From Desulfobacteraceae bacterium (GTDB lineage: Bacteria > Desulfobacterota > Desulfobacteria > Desulfobacterales > UBA11574), in NCBI GenBank assembly GCA_029857875.1, contig JAOUGB010000140.1, positions 1-6,524 of the forward strand: a stretch of 6,524 nucleotides of DNA, written 5' to 3'. Both the position numbers and the translations under genes were made by a program. Positions 1-6,242 of this stretch are shown here, piece after piece (the stretch's first letter is position 1; every line of letters begins with the position of its first letter). The notes beneath the pieces were generated by a model, which ran no database searches, was not told the origin of the DNA, and worked only from the letters and a program-made list of their open reading frames with translations.

Positions 1-489
1 TTTTTTTGCCTTATAAGAATAACCAAGACCGCTTAAAATAAGATTTTTAAGAAATGGTTCATCGTTAAAGTCCTCAAGTAATTTATTAAAATTCGCTATG
101 GCTTTATCATAATCTCCGGCGGCATAACACATCTCGGCATAAGTAAACCTTGCCAGTTTCCCCCCTTTTCTGCCCGAATATTTTTCCATAATTAGCCCAA
201 AATCTTTTTCCGCCTCCAGGTAAGCTTTATTCGGATTGCCGGCTTTCACCAATGTCTGATATTTGGCAATACCCTGTTGAAGAAAGAAAAAGGCCTTGTT
301 TTCGGATATTTTCAAAAAATATACGGTAACCGCGGCAACAATGATCAATACAACTAAAGATGTAAGCGCACATGAAACTTGAACTTTATGTTCAACGGTA
401 AAATTGAATAATTTTGTCCATAATGTTATAAACTCGTCAGGGTTTTCAAGGTCTCTTTTGCGAGCACGTGATATGTTTTTTGCTGCCAT
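1..489 (-). CDS. Membrane-anchored TPR (YfgM-like) protein, 3' end cut by window edge
   Basis: An open frame runs without a stop from an ATG at 489 to base 1, giving the first 163 residues; the C-terminus lies outside the window. The N-terminus is short, charged and cytosolic (about residues 1-35, rich in Lys/Arg). One hydrophobic transmembrane helix follows at about 36-59. The rest is helical and should lie on the far side of the membrane. Residues 118-141 (AEMCYAAGDYDKAIANF and following) match the TPR pattern, and 146-163 begin another helix pair. A single N-terminal helix followed by TPRs is the plan of YfgM/TPR_21 proteins, which in enterobacteria assist the Sec translocon or periplasmic chaperones; applying that role here is inference. 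The start is firm: a GGAGG lies just upstream, and the ATG overlaps the stop of the kinase gene as TAATG, indicating translational coupling. Confidence 0.8.
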   Translation of the reverse strand, partial: MAAKNISRARKRDLENPDEFITLWTKLFNFTVEHKVQVSCALTSLVVLIIVAAVTVYFLKISENKAFFFLQQGIAKYQTLVKAGNPNKAYLEAEKDFGLIMEKYSGRKGGKLARFTYAEMCYAAGDYDKAIANFNKLLEDFNDEPFLKNLILSGLGYSYKAKK

Positions 490-1487
490 TATTCCTCCAA
501 TAATTTTTTGATTCTCTGCCAGCCTTCTTCCGGAATGTTCGCCCCCATAACCTGGCATACTTCATACCCGCAGGCAGAGCCAAGTTTACCGCATTTTTCA
601 AGGCTAAAACCGTTAACAAGTCCAAACAAAAAACCAGACGCCCAAAGGTCTCCGGCTCCCGTTGTATCCACAGCGGCACCGTCTCCCATGGGTTCAATTT
701 TTATTGTTTTTCCGTTATGAGCAATAAAACTCCCCCGTTTTCCCACTTTTAGCGCTGCAATATGCGTGTTTTCGGCCATGGAACAAACGGCTTTGTTTTC
801 ATTCGAGTAACCGGTATATGCCTGCGCTTCATCCTCATTGGCAATCAAAATATCAACGAAATCATTTATAATTCTTTTAAGAACCGTCTTTGATTGTTCA
901 ACAACCGTAAAGCTGGCAAGGTCCAGTGAGACGAGAGCGCCAACGTATTTTGCAGCCTTTAAGGCTCTTATGATGAGATCCTCATTAAAAAGCAGATATC
1001 CCTCGATATGAACAATCGCGGCATTTTTAAAACAATTTTCGGTAATTTCATCGGGCTGAATTTCTGACGATGCACCGAGGAATGTAAGCATGGAGCGCTG
1101 CGCGTCGGGTGTAATGATGGACAGCACCCTCCCTGTGGGCGATGATGATTTAAAAAGGGCTGGATTGACGTTATTTTTTTTCAGACCTGTTTCAAACAGG
1201 CGGGCCATATGGCCAGCGCCGCTTTTGCCAACAAAGCATGCCTCTCCTCCGAGTTTGCCGATACCTACGACGGTATTACAGGCTGACCCTCCGGGCACGA
1301 TGATGGGTTTTTGAGATGTCTGTAACAGTGTTTGTTCTATAAACTCCCTGTCGACATATTTCATTCCACCTTTTACAGCGCCGGTTTTTTCCAAAAAGTC
1401 GTCTTCTTCATGCGTAAGAATATCAATTAGCGCTGAACCGATACCCACAATCAGTTTTTTGTTCTTGTCTATTTGTCTTATCGCCAT
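489..1487 (-). CDS. PfkB-family kinase, adenosine kinase-like
   Basis: This 332-residue ribokinase/PfkB-fold kinase transfers phosphate from ATP to a sugar or nucleoside hydroxyl in the cytosol. The N-terminal strand GIGSALIDIL (about 16-25) carries the substrate-contacting Asp of the family. The glycine motif PGGSACNT is at 65-72, NEDEA at 217-221, and the C-terminal PfkB signature DTTGAGD at 274-280, where GAG forms the anion hole and Asp280 is the expected catalytic base. Length and motif spacing are normal. The GGSACNT and GxGKLGG style fits the adenosine kinase branch, which makes AMP in purine salvage, but the substrate cannot be fixed from sequence; another nucleoside or sugar is possible. 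The ATG at 1487 is the only start after the in-frame stop at 1500-1502. The Shine-Dalgarno sequence before it is poor, so initiation may be weak. It is coupled to the downstream TPR gene. Confidence 0.88.
   Translation of the reverse strand: MAIRQIDKNKKLIVGIGSALIDILTHEEDDFLEKTGAVKGGMKYVDREFIEQTLLQTSQKPIIVPGGSACNTVVGIGKLGGEACFVGKSGAGHMARLFETGLKKNNVNPALFKSSSPTGRVLSIITPDAQRSMLTFLGASSEIQPDEITENCFKNAAIVHIEGYLLFNEDLIIRALKAAKYVGALVSLDLASFTVVEQSKTVLKRIINDFVDILIANEDEAQAYTGYSNENKAVCSMAENTHIAALKVGKRGSFIAHNGKTIKIEPMGDGAAVDTTGAGDLWASGFLFGLVNGFSLEKCGKLGSACGYEVCQVMGANIPEEGWQRIKKLLEE
494..498 (-). promoter_or_regulatory. Ribosome binding site of the TPR gene, inside the kinase gene
   Basis: GGAGG on the minus strand lies 4 bases before the ATG at 489. 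It is formed by the last sense codons of the upstream kinase gene (Leu-Glu-Glu-stop), so ribosomes ending the kinase are placed to restart on the TPR gene. It fixes the start of the TPR protein. Confidence 0.75.
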
Positions 1488-1518
1488 CTGTTCATCGCGT
1501 TATCTTGTTAAAACACAG

Positions 1519-1553
1519 GTTATTTGTTTAGGGCTTACGTAACCCTAAATAAC
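1519..1553 (-). terminator. Hairpin between the SH3 gene and the kinase gene; possible weak terminator
   Basis: The 7-base arms TTTAGGG (1527-1533) and CCCTAAA (1543-1549) are perfectly complementary. Outer arms GTTA (1519-1522) and TAAC (1550-1553) can extend the stem past a small bulge. The loop contains the self-complementary TTACGTAA. It sits 10 bases after the SH3 stop and 31 bases before the kinase start, where a terminator would be expected. There is no real U-run on the minus-strand side, so it may act as an mRNA end stabiliser, a protein site or a weak terminator instead. Confidence 0.4.
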
Positions 1554-1562
1554 TCAACCCCA

Positions 1563-1994
1563 TTACCACACAAGGGACTCATGAATCCATCCTTTGTCGC
1601 CGTCCGCATGTTGAATGTGAATCCAGCTCCCTTTACGTTGAAGAACTTTAAACGGAATTCCTTTTTCGACCTCAAACAGCACCTCAAAACTTGTGTCCGG
1701 GCCTGATCGAATATTACAGTTTTCTGTTTTTGTAATTACTGAGGAAAATTTACCAAGAAGCGTTTTATGAATCCACCCTTCATCTCCTTCAAAATCACGA
1801 AAATGGCACCATTGGCCGGACTTTTGAAATACATTCAGTGGATGGTATTTTTCCACGGCCCATAAGATGTCATAATTTTCCCCCGGTCCGGAACGTATGT
1901 TGGCGATGGAAACCGATACAGCCAAGCGTTCAGCCGAAGCGACAGAGACCCATACCAACAGCAGAAAAAATGTTATCCATGCATAATTTTTCAT
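1563..1994 (-). CDS. Secreted protein with two tandem bacterial SH3 domains
   Basis: This is a 143-residue protein with an N-terminal signal peptide: Lys at residue 3, a hydrophobic core at about 5-18, and an ASA site predicting cleavage after residue 21. The mature protein is two SH3_3-type repeats. Repeat 1 has NIRSGPGENYDILW at 32-45 and GDEGWIH at 70-76. Repeat 2 has NIRSGPDTSFEVLF at 94-107 and GDKGWIH at 132-138. Such domains are common in exported proteins that bind peptidoglycan or other envelope partners. No enzyme domain is attached, so it is probably a binding or accessory protein of the periplasm or cell surface. Cys63 and Cys93, one near each repeat, could form a disulfide if the compartment is oxidising. 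It begins 17 bases after the radical SAM gene and is likely co-transcribed with it. The bases before the ATG hold no clear Shine-Dalgarno sequence. Domain assignment is secure; the biological role is unknown. Confidence 0.85.
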   Translation of the reverse strand: MKNYAWITFFLLLVWVSVASAERLAVSVSIANIRSGPGENYDILWAVEKYHPLNVFQKSGQWCHFRDFEGDEGWIHKTLLGKFSSVITKTENCNIRSGPDTSFEVLFEVEKGIPFKVLQRKGSWIHIQHADGDKGWIHESLVW

Positions 1995-2011
1995 TGTAAA
2001 AGGATAAAATG

Positions 2012-2947
2012 TTAAAATATCATAAACCGGCGCCGTCGGCTATCAAGCCTCTCGATTCCTTCTTCTTTTGCCATCTGTAACGCTGTTTCATAATCCTTTT
2101 GCGACAGATAAACAGAAAGTTCTTTGACCTCACCGGCTCGCCCGCAGGGTCTGTACTGCGGCATGATATTGACATAGGTGTTCAAAGAAATTTTTCGGGC
2201 AATAAATCTCATAATTTCCCGCGTTCCCGAAAGCCCGGAAGGAAGTACCAGGTGCCTGAGTAAAATTCCGCTCTTGGCAATCCCACGATCATCGGTGACA
2301 AGATCACCCACCTGTCTGTGCATCTCAATGAGCGCTTTTTGTGTTATCTCAGGGTAATCTTTGGCGTTACATGTTGTCTTTGCGATTTCAGGATCCCAGA
2401 ATTTAAAGTCCGGCATATAAATATCGAAAACACCTTCCAAAAGTTTCAGCGTTTGTACAGAATCATATCCTCCGGTATTGTAGACCAGGGGAACCGAGAG
2501 CCCCTCGGGTATGGCGATTTCAACGGCGGAAAGAATCTGAGGAACAACATGGGACGGTGTAACGAAATTAATGTTGTGGCATCCTTTGTTCTGCAAATGA
2601 AGCATGATGCCTGCCAACTGTTCATTGGATATTTCCTCTCCGTGTTCCAGATGACTGATGTCGTAGTTCTGACAGAAAATGCACAGCAGATTACAGTGTG
2701 TAAAAAAAATTGTTCCCGAACCATGGGTTCCCACCAACGGGTCTTCTTCGCCGAAATGCGCATTGAAGCTTGAAACATATGCTTTTTCACCGGTTTTGCA
2801 TACACCGGTTTCACCGGCCAGTCGGTCCACCCTACACTTTCTCGGACAGAGTGTACAGGATTTTAAAATTTCGTAAGCCGCTTCGATCTTTTTGGCCAGC
2901 AATCCTTTCTTGAAAGTTTCAATATAGGCGGGTCTAAACGTCGGCAT
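2012..2947 (-). CDS. Radical SAM protein, PflX/COG1313 type
   Basis: This is a cytosolic iron-sulfur enzyme of the PflX (COG1313) branch of the radical SAM superfamily, related in fold to pyruvate formate-lyase activases; its substrate is unknown. Counting from this start, the N-terminus has a four-cysteine cluster, CTLCPRKC (31-38) plus GVC (Cys50), typical of the branch. The radical SAM motif CNLLCIFC follows at 85-92 (CxxxCxxC, binding the [4Fe-4S] cluster that cleaves S-adenosylmethionine). Later landmarks are YNTGGYD (about 156-162), DIYMPDFKFW and NIMPQYRP, all family-like. The ATG at 2947 is preferred because GGGAG lies 8 bases upstream and the protein then opens MPTFRPAY, as I recall for homologues. 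An in-frame ATG at 2998 would add 17 residues and is the alternative. The gene follows feoB by 81 bases with a palindrome between, and precedes the SH3 gene by 17 bases. It may be expressed with the iron-uptake operon, but no partner enzyme is present to reveal its target. Confidence 0.87.
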   Translation of the reverse strand: MPTFRPAYIETFKKGLLAKKIEAAYEILKSCTLCPRKCRVDRLAGETGVCKTGEKAYVSSFNAHFGEEDPLVGTHGSGTIFFTHCNLLCIFCQNYDISHLEHGEEISNEQLAGIMLHLQNKGCHNINFVTPSHVVPQILSAVEIAIPEGLSVPLVYNTGGYDSVQTLKLLEGVFDIYMPDFKFWDPEIAKTTCNAKDYPEITQKALIEMHRQVGDLVTDDRGIAKSGILLRHLVLPSGLSGTREIMRFIARKISLNTYVNIMPQYRPCGRAGEVKELSVYLSQKDYETALQMAKEEGIERLDSRRRRFMIF

Positions 2948-2955
2948 TTTATATA

Positions 2956-2960
2956 CTCCC
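2956..2960 (-). promoter_or_regulatory. Ribosome binding site favouring the 2947 start of the radical SAM gene
   Basis: GGGAG on the minus strand lies 8 bases before the ATG at 2947, an ideal spacing. The competing upstream ATG at 2998 has only a GAGG, which is part of the palindrome at 3009-3022 and would be partly hidden if that palindrome folds in the mRNA. Confidence 0.6.
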
Positions 2961-3008
2961 TGCTTTACTAAAGAGATTGCTTTGCGGATTGGGAACACAT
3001 TTTGTAAA

Positions 3009-3022
3009 ACCTCAATTGAGGT
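3009..3022 (-). terminator. Perfect 14-base palindrome after feoB; weak terminator or operator candidate
   Basis: ACCTCAATTGAGGT is a perfect inverted repeat starting 6 bases past the feoB stop. In the leftward transcript it can form a 5-base-pair stem with an AATT loop followed by UUUAC, resembling a weak intrinsic terminator. The heptamer GTAAAAC also occurs as a direct repeat on both sides (3004-3010 and 3021-3027). It could reduce read-through from feoB into the radical SAM gene, or be a dimeric-regulator site for that gene. The stem is short, so termination would be partial. Confidence 0.4.
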
Positions 3023-3028
3023 AAAACA

Positions 3029-5209
3029 TTATACTCCGATCATTGTCCCGCCCTGATAGACCAGAAAAGCCATTCCCCAGGCAAGCAGTGTACTGTATGA
3101 AATACTGAAAATCATCCATTTCAAAGATGCGGTCTCACGCCGGATTGCAGCAAGTGTTGCAAGACACGGCATGTATAATAAAACGAAAACCATCATTGCC
3201 AAAGCCGCAATCGGTGTCATGCCGGATGATAATAAGGCATTTTTAAGGGCTTCTGAATCCTCTCGTTCATCAGCGGCATAAAGTATTCCCATGGTACTTA
3301 CAACGATTTCTTTTGCCACAAAACCGGTGAGAAGGGCGACACTTCCACGCCAGTCGATCCCGATGGGTGAAAAAATAGGGGCAACGATCTTGCCGATGCG
3401 ACCCATAAAAGATTTTTCAGCCTTTTCAGCTTTTTTCTCTGTTATGAGTTCTGCAACGGCTACATCCCGTTTCTGTGCTAATAATGCTTTGTCAGATTCT
3501 TGGGCGGCTTCGATCTCGGTTTGAAAATATGTTTTTACCTGTTCTATTTCCAAATCATAATTTTTGGAATAAGATATGTTGTGCGGAAATGCAGAAAGCG
3601 TCCATACGACAACCGAACCTGCAAGGATATACCCCCCCATTTTTTTTAAAAATATCTTACTTCGATCCCACATATGGATCAACAGGCTTTTGATCATTGG
3701 GATTCTGTAAGGCGGGAGCTCCATGACAAACGGTGCATCAGCACCTCTTAAGAGGGTTGATCGAAAAAGACGACCGGTGATAATGGAAAGAATAATACCC
3801 AGTAGATAAATGCCGAAAATTACGGTTCCGGCCTTGTCGCCGAAGAAAGCACCGGCCAGAATAATGTAAACCGGAAGTCTGGCGGAGCAGGACATAAAGG
3901 GGGTAATGAGAATGGTAAGGGTGCGATCCTTTTCACTTTCCAGGGTGCGGCTGGCCATAATGGCCGGAACGTTACAGCCGAACCCCATCAACATGGGGAT
4001 AAAGGATTTCCCGTGAAGTCCGATAAGGTGCATGATCTTGTCCATCAGAAAAGCCGCTCTGGACATATAACCGGTATCTTCAAACAAAGCGATACAAAAG
4101 AAGAGGATTAAAATATTCGGCAAAAAAATCATCACACTTCCCACACCTGCGATAACGCCGTTTATCAGAAAATCCTTAACGATATTGTCCGGAAGCATAT
4201 GGGCCAGTAGTGTTGAAAATAGATTAATGCCGCTGCTGATCCAGTCCATTGGATAGGCACCAAGGGAAAACGTCAATTGGAACATGGCCCAGATAAAAAA
4301 AATAAAAATTGGAAATCCGATAAACCGGTTGGTTAGGACAAGATCTACGTTTCGGGATATATCGACACGCTGTTTTGTTGATGTTGTAAGGACTTCCATG
4401 ATGATCCCGGCGATAAATCCATAACGTTCGTCAGTCATTACGATTTCCGGATCATCATCAAAGCGATCCACAAGAAATTTCCGCTGGTTGTCGATTTCTC
4501 TGAGAATATCCTCGCCGATTTTTCCGGTTTTCTCTAAAACGCGTTCCTTTACGATTTTATCATCTTCAAGGAGCTTTATGGCCGTCCATCGGATATTGTA
4601 AGGGATTGAATCTGCTGCATGGTTCCCGATAAAGTGTTCCATTTTTAAAATGGAATCTTCAATGTCTTTGCTGTATTTTACTTTTCGCTTTTTAGGGATA
4701 ACATAATCCGATTCCGCCAATTCTATGGCCTTTTTTAAAAGCGTCTCGATACCTTTGTTTTTGTTTCCGATGGTAAAGACCACCGGAACGTCGAGAAGTT
4801 CGGAAAGTTTTTTATCGTCGATTTTGATCCCACGGGTTCGAGCAACATCGGCCATGTTCAGGGCAAATAAGACTTTGCAGTCGATCTCTCTCAATTGCGT
4901 CGCCAAATAAAGACTGCGTTCCAGGTTGGATGCGTCGATGATATCGATGACAACATCCGGCCGTTCATCCAAAATAAAGTTCCGTGCAACGATTTCTTCA
5001 ATGGAGAAGGGGGTTAAACTGTATGTTCCGGGAAGATCGATAATTTTCAAATCATATCCGGATTTATTTATAGAGCCTTCTTTTTTTTCAACAGTGACTC
5101 CCGGCCAGTTTCCAACTTTCTGACGGGTGCCGGTAATGTTGTTGAATATTGTCGTCTTGCCTGAATTCGGGTTGCCGGCAAGGGCTATTGAAAGGCGTTT
5201 TTGAATCAT
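3029..5209 (-). CDS. feoB: FeoB, ferrous iron transport protein with N-terminal GTPase
   Basis: FeoB imports Fe(II) across the inner membrane. At 726 residues it is close to the family's usual length. The cytosolic G domain has G1 GNPNSGKT (12-19), G2 in GNWPGVTVE (Thr39), G3 DLPG (58-61), G4 NMAD (118-121) and a G5 region TIGNKNKG (146-153) that lacks the common SAxxG form. A helical spacer (about 175-285) leads to a membrane domain with roughly eight or more hydrophobic helices from about 297 to 717. Family landmarks are FLPNILILFF (362-371), GCNVPAIMASR with Cys411, PFMSCSARLP with Cys441 (the two Gate-type segments), GFVAKEIVVSTMG (629-641) and YMPCLATLAA with Cys682. A charged, coiled-coil-prone insert at about 545-600 separates two membrane halves. 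It starts 9 bases after feoA stops and has only a weak Shine-Dalgarno sequence, so translation is probably coupled to feoA. It contains no fused FeoA or FeoC domain. Confidence 0.96.
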   Translation of the reverse strand: MIQKRLSIALAGNPNSGKTTIFNNITGTRQKVGNWPGVTVEKKEGSINKSGYDLKIIDLPGTYSLTPFSIEEIVARNFILDERPDVVIDIIDASNLERSLYLATQLREIDCKVLFALNMADVARTRGIKIDDKKLSELLDVPVVFTIGNKNKGIETLLKKAIELAESDYVIPKKRKVKYSKDIEDSILKMEHFIGNHAADSIPYNIRWTAIKLLEDDKIVKERVLEKTGKIGEDILREIDNQRKFLVDRFDDDPEIVMTDERYGFIAGIIMEVLTTSTKQRVDISRNVDLVLTNRFIGFPIFIFFIWAMFQLTFSLGAYPMDWISSGINLFSTLLAHMLPDNIVKDFLINGVIAGVGSVMIFLPNILILFFCIALFEDTGYMSRAAFLMDKIMHLIGLHGKSFIPMLMGFGCNVPAIMASRTLESEKDRTLTILITPFMSCSARLPVYIILAGAFFGDKAGTVIFGIYLLGIILSIITGRLFRSTLLRGADAPFVMELPPYRIPMIKSLLIHMWDRSKIFLKKMGGYILAGSVVVWTLSAFPHNISYSKNYDLEIEQVKTYFQTEIEAAQESDKALLAQKRDVAVAELITEKKAEKAEKSFMGRIGKIVAPIFSPIGIDWRGSVALLTGFVAKEIVVSTMGILYAADEREDSEALKNALLSSGMTPIAALAMMVFVLLYMPCLATLAAIRRETASLKWMIFSISYSTLLAWGMAFLVYQGGTMIGV

Positions 5210-5218
5210 TACAATTTA

Positions 5219-5446
5219 TTACTTCACATTTTCAACGGTAATTTGTGCAGCTTCTTCAACGCGGAGTGATATATGATAACCTTTGACAATCAATTCCACA
5301 GGATCTTTCAATGGTGCGTATTTTTCAACCTGAATTTTTGTGCCTTTGAGAATGCCCATTTCGAGAATCCTTCTGCGCAGAGCGCCATTCCCGCCGACGC
5401 GGACGACAGTTGCGGTCTGCTTTTCTTTCATCTCACTTAACAACAT
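5219..5446 (-). CDS. feoA: FeoA, small SH3-like partner of FeoB
   Basis: This is a 75-residue cytosolic protein made of a single FeoA domain, an SH3-like beta-barrel thought to bind FeoB and support Fe(II) uptake. Landmarks are RVGGNGALRRRILEMGILKG (about 16-35), corresponding to the conserved GGxxxxRRLxxMGxxxG turn, and DPVELIVKGYHISLRVEEA (48-66), typical of stand-alone FeoA paired with FeoB. Length is normal. The ATG at 5446 has GGAG 8 bases upstream (5455-5458). It lies 16 bases after the Fur-FeoA gene and 9 bases before feoB, so the three genes form one operon. It retains the DPVE and SLR-EA motifs that the fused FeoA domain next door lacks, making it the better candidate for the FeoB partner. 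Confidence 0.95.
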   Translation of the reverse strand: MLLSEMKEKQTATVVRVGGNGALRRRILEMGILKGTKIQVEKYAPLKDPVELIVKGYHISLRVEEAAQITVENVK

Positions 5447-5462
5447 AAGCCTGTCTCCATAT

Positions 5463-6143
5463 TCAGCTTCTAACCGGTTCTACCAGTATCTTTTGGGCCA
5501 AGCCGCGCCCCAAAACGTATCGGTTGTAGTCCACGGCAACCACCATCTGTCCTTTATTGAGGTTGGTAATGATGTCGATCTTGTCCCCAACCCTTAAGCC
5601 CATGGATAATAAACGCATGCGTGCGGAGGCGCCTCCGGTAAATTCTTTGATTTCAAGCTGTTCACCCTGTTTGGCATGAATCAGCGGCATGAGTTGTATA
5701 TGATCTTTGAGGCATTTGGAACAGATGCCGTATATTTCCATCTTGTGCTGAAGCATATGAAAATTATAAGCCGCAGCGATCTGAACCTGCATATTTTCGA
5801 TTTGTTCGTCTTCGAACTCGTAAATATGTTTACATTTTGTACAGATCATGTGATCATGATGCTGACCTAAATGTCGATGCTCGTAACGCACTTCCCCATT
5901 GTAAAATCGATTTTTACTGGCAAATCCGAATCGACACATCAGCTTTAAAGTATCCCTGACAAAATCGGGTGTAAATGTATATCCGCTTTCATCGAGAAGC
6001 TGAATCAACTCGCTGACGGTAAGGTGGCGTTCGGTTTGAAGAAAGACTTCAAGGATCTTAAATCGATCTTCGAATTCATCAATATTTTCCTGCTTAAACA
6101 GCTGTTTAAACTGTTCCTTCTCTTGGCTATGAATGCGTTTCAT
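5463..6143 (-). CDS. Fur-family metal-responsive regulator with a C-terminal FeoA domain
   Basis: This 226-residue two-domain protein probably represses the feo operon in response to iron or a related metal. Residues about 1-148 are Fur-like: a winged helix (27-92), then a dimerisation and metal domain. Two CxxC pairs (Cys101/104 and Cys141/144) should hold structural zinc. Expected regulatory ligands are present by alignment with E. coli Fur: His40, HHDH at 95-98, Glu116 and His133. The recognition helix is divergent: the usual TVYRTL is FVRDTL (61-66), losing the conserved Tyr and Arg. Residues about 152-226 form a full FeoA domain, with FTGGASARMRLLSMGLRVG (168-186) and YVLGRGLAQKILVEP (209-223). 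The usual Fur length is about 130-150, so the extension is a real extra domain. The start is supported by GAGG at 6151-6154. Autoregulation through the promoter palindromes upstream is inference; the sensed metal could also be manganese or zinc. Confidence 0.92.
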   Translation of the reverse strand: MKRIHSQEKEQFKQLFKQENIDEFEDRFKILEVFLQTERHLTVSELIQLLDESGYTFTPDFVRDTLKLMCRFGFASKNRFYNGEVRYEHRHLGQHHDHMICTKCKHIYEFEDEQIENMQVQIAAAYNFHMLQHKMEIYGICSKCLKDHIQLMPLIHAKQGEQLEIKEFTGGASARMRLLSMGLRVGDKIDIITNLNKGQMVVAVDYNRYVLGRGLAQKILVEPVRS

Positions 6144-6163
6144 GTAAATTCCTCGCGAAAAGG

Positions 6164-6179
6164 GTCTTTCCTAAAAGAC
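6164..6179 (-). other. Hairpin in the leader of the Fur-FeoA mRNA
   Basis: GTCTTT (6164-6169) and AAAGAC (6174-6179) are perfect 6-base arms around a 4-base loop. It lies between the predicted promoter and the ribosome binding site of the regulator gene, about 10 bases upstream of the GAGG. It may be an mRNA stem or a second regulator site; there is no U-run, so it is not a terminator in the leftward direction. Confidence 0.35.
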
Positions 6180-6209
6180 GTTATTCCGCTGTATTAAAAA
6201 TGATCCCCA

Positions 6210-6238
6210 ACATTAATGCTTGATCAAAGTGTTGTCAA
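6210..6238 (-). promoter_or_regulatory. Predicted sigma70-type promoter of the Fur-FeoA/feoA/feoB operon
   Basis: On the minus strand a perfect -35 hexamer TTGACA (6238-6233) is followed after exactly 17 bases by TAATGT (6215-6210). The latter keeps the first T, the A and the final T that matter most in the -10 box. Transcription would begin near 6203, leaving a leader of about 60 bases before the ATG at 6143. No comparable promoter was found ahead of feoA or feoB. Confidence 0.6.
6211..6227. promoter_or_regulatory. Two adjacent palindromes over the promoter spacer and -10: operator candidate
   Basis: CATTAATG (6211-6218) and TTGATCAA (6220-6227) are each perfect 8-base palindromes separated by one base. 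They cover the -10 box and the promoter spacer, the usual place for a repressor site. They do not match the classical Fur box (GATAATGATAATCATTATC) well. Binding by the Fur-FeoA protein encoded just downstream is an inference from position and symmetry only. Confidence 0.4.
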
Positions 6239-6242
6239 TAAA

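Noticed and set aside
446..697. An 83-codon minus-strand frame across the kinase/TPR junction
   Set aside because: It overlaps both well-supported genes in a different frame and matches no family I recognise.
1527..1549. TTAGGG/CCCTAA resembling telomere repeat units
   Set aside because: Each occurs once, as the two arms of a hairpin, with no tandem array.
2318..2773. A 151-codon open frame on the plus strand opposite the radical SAM gene
   Set aside because: It is antisense to a gene with clear family motifs, shows no recognisable domain and is explained by codon bias of the real gene.
2446..2814. A 122-codon frame on the minus strand within the radical SAM gene
   Set aside because: It is in another frame of the same strand, its protein has low-complexity, non-domain character, and the overlapping frame carries all the conserved cysteines.
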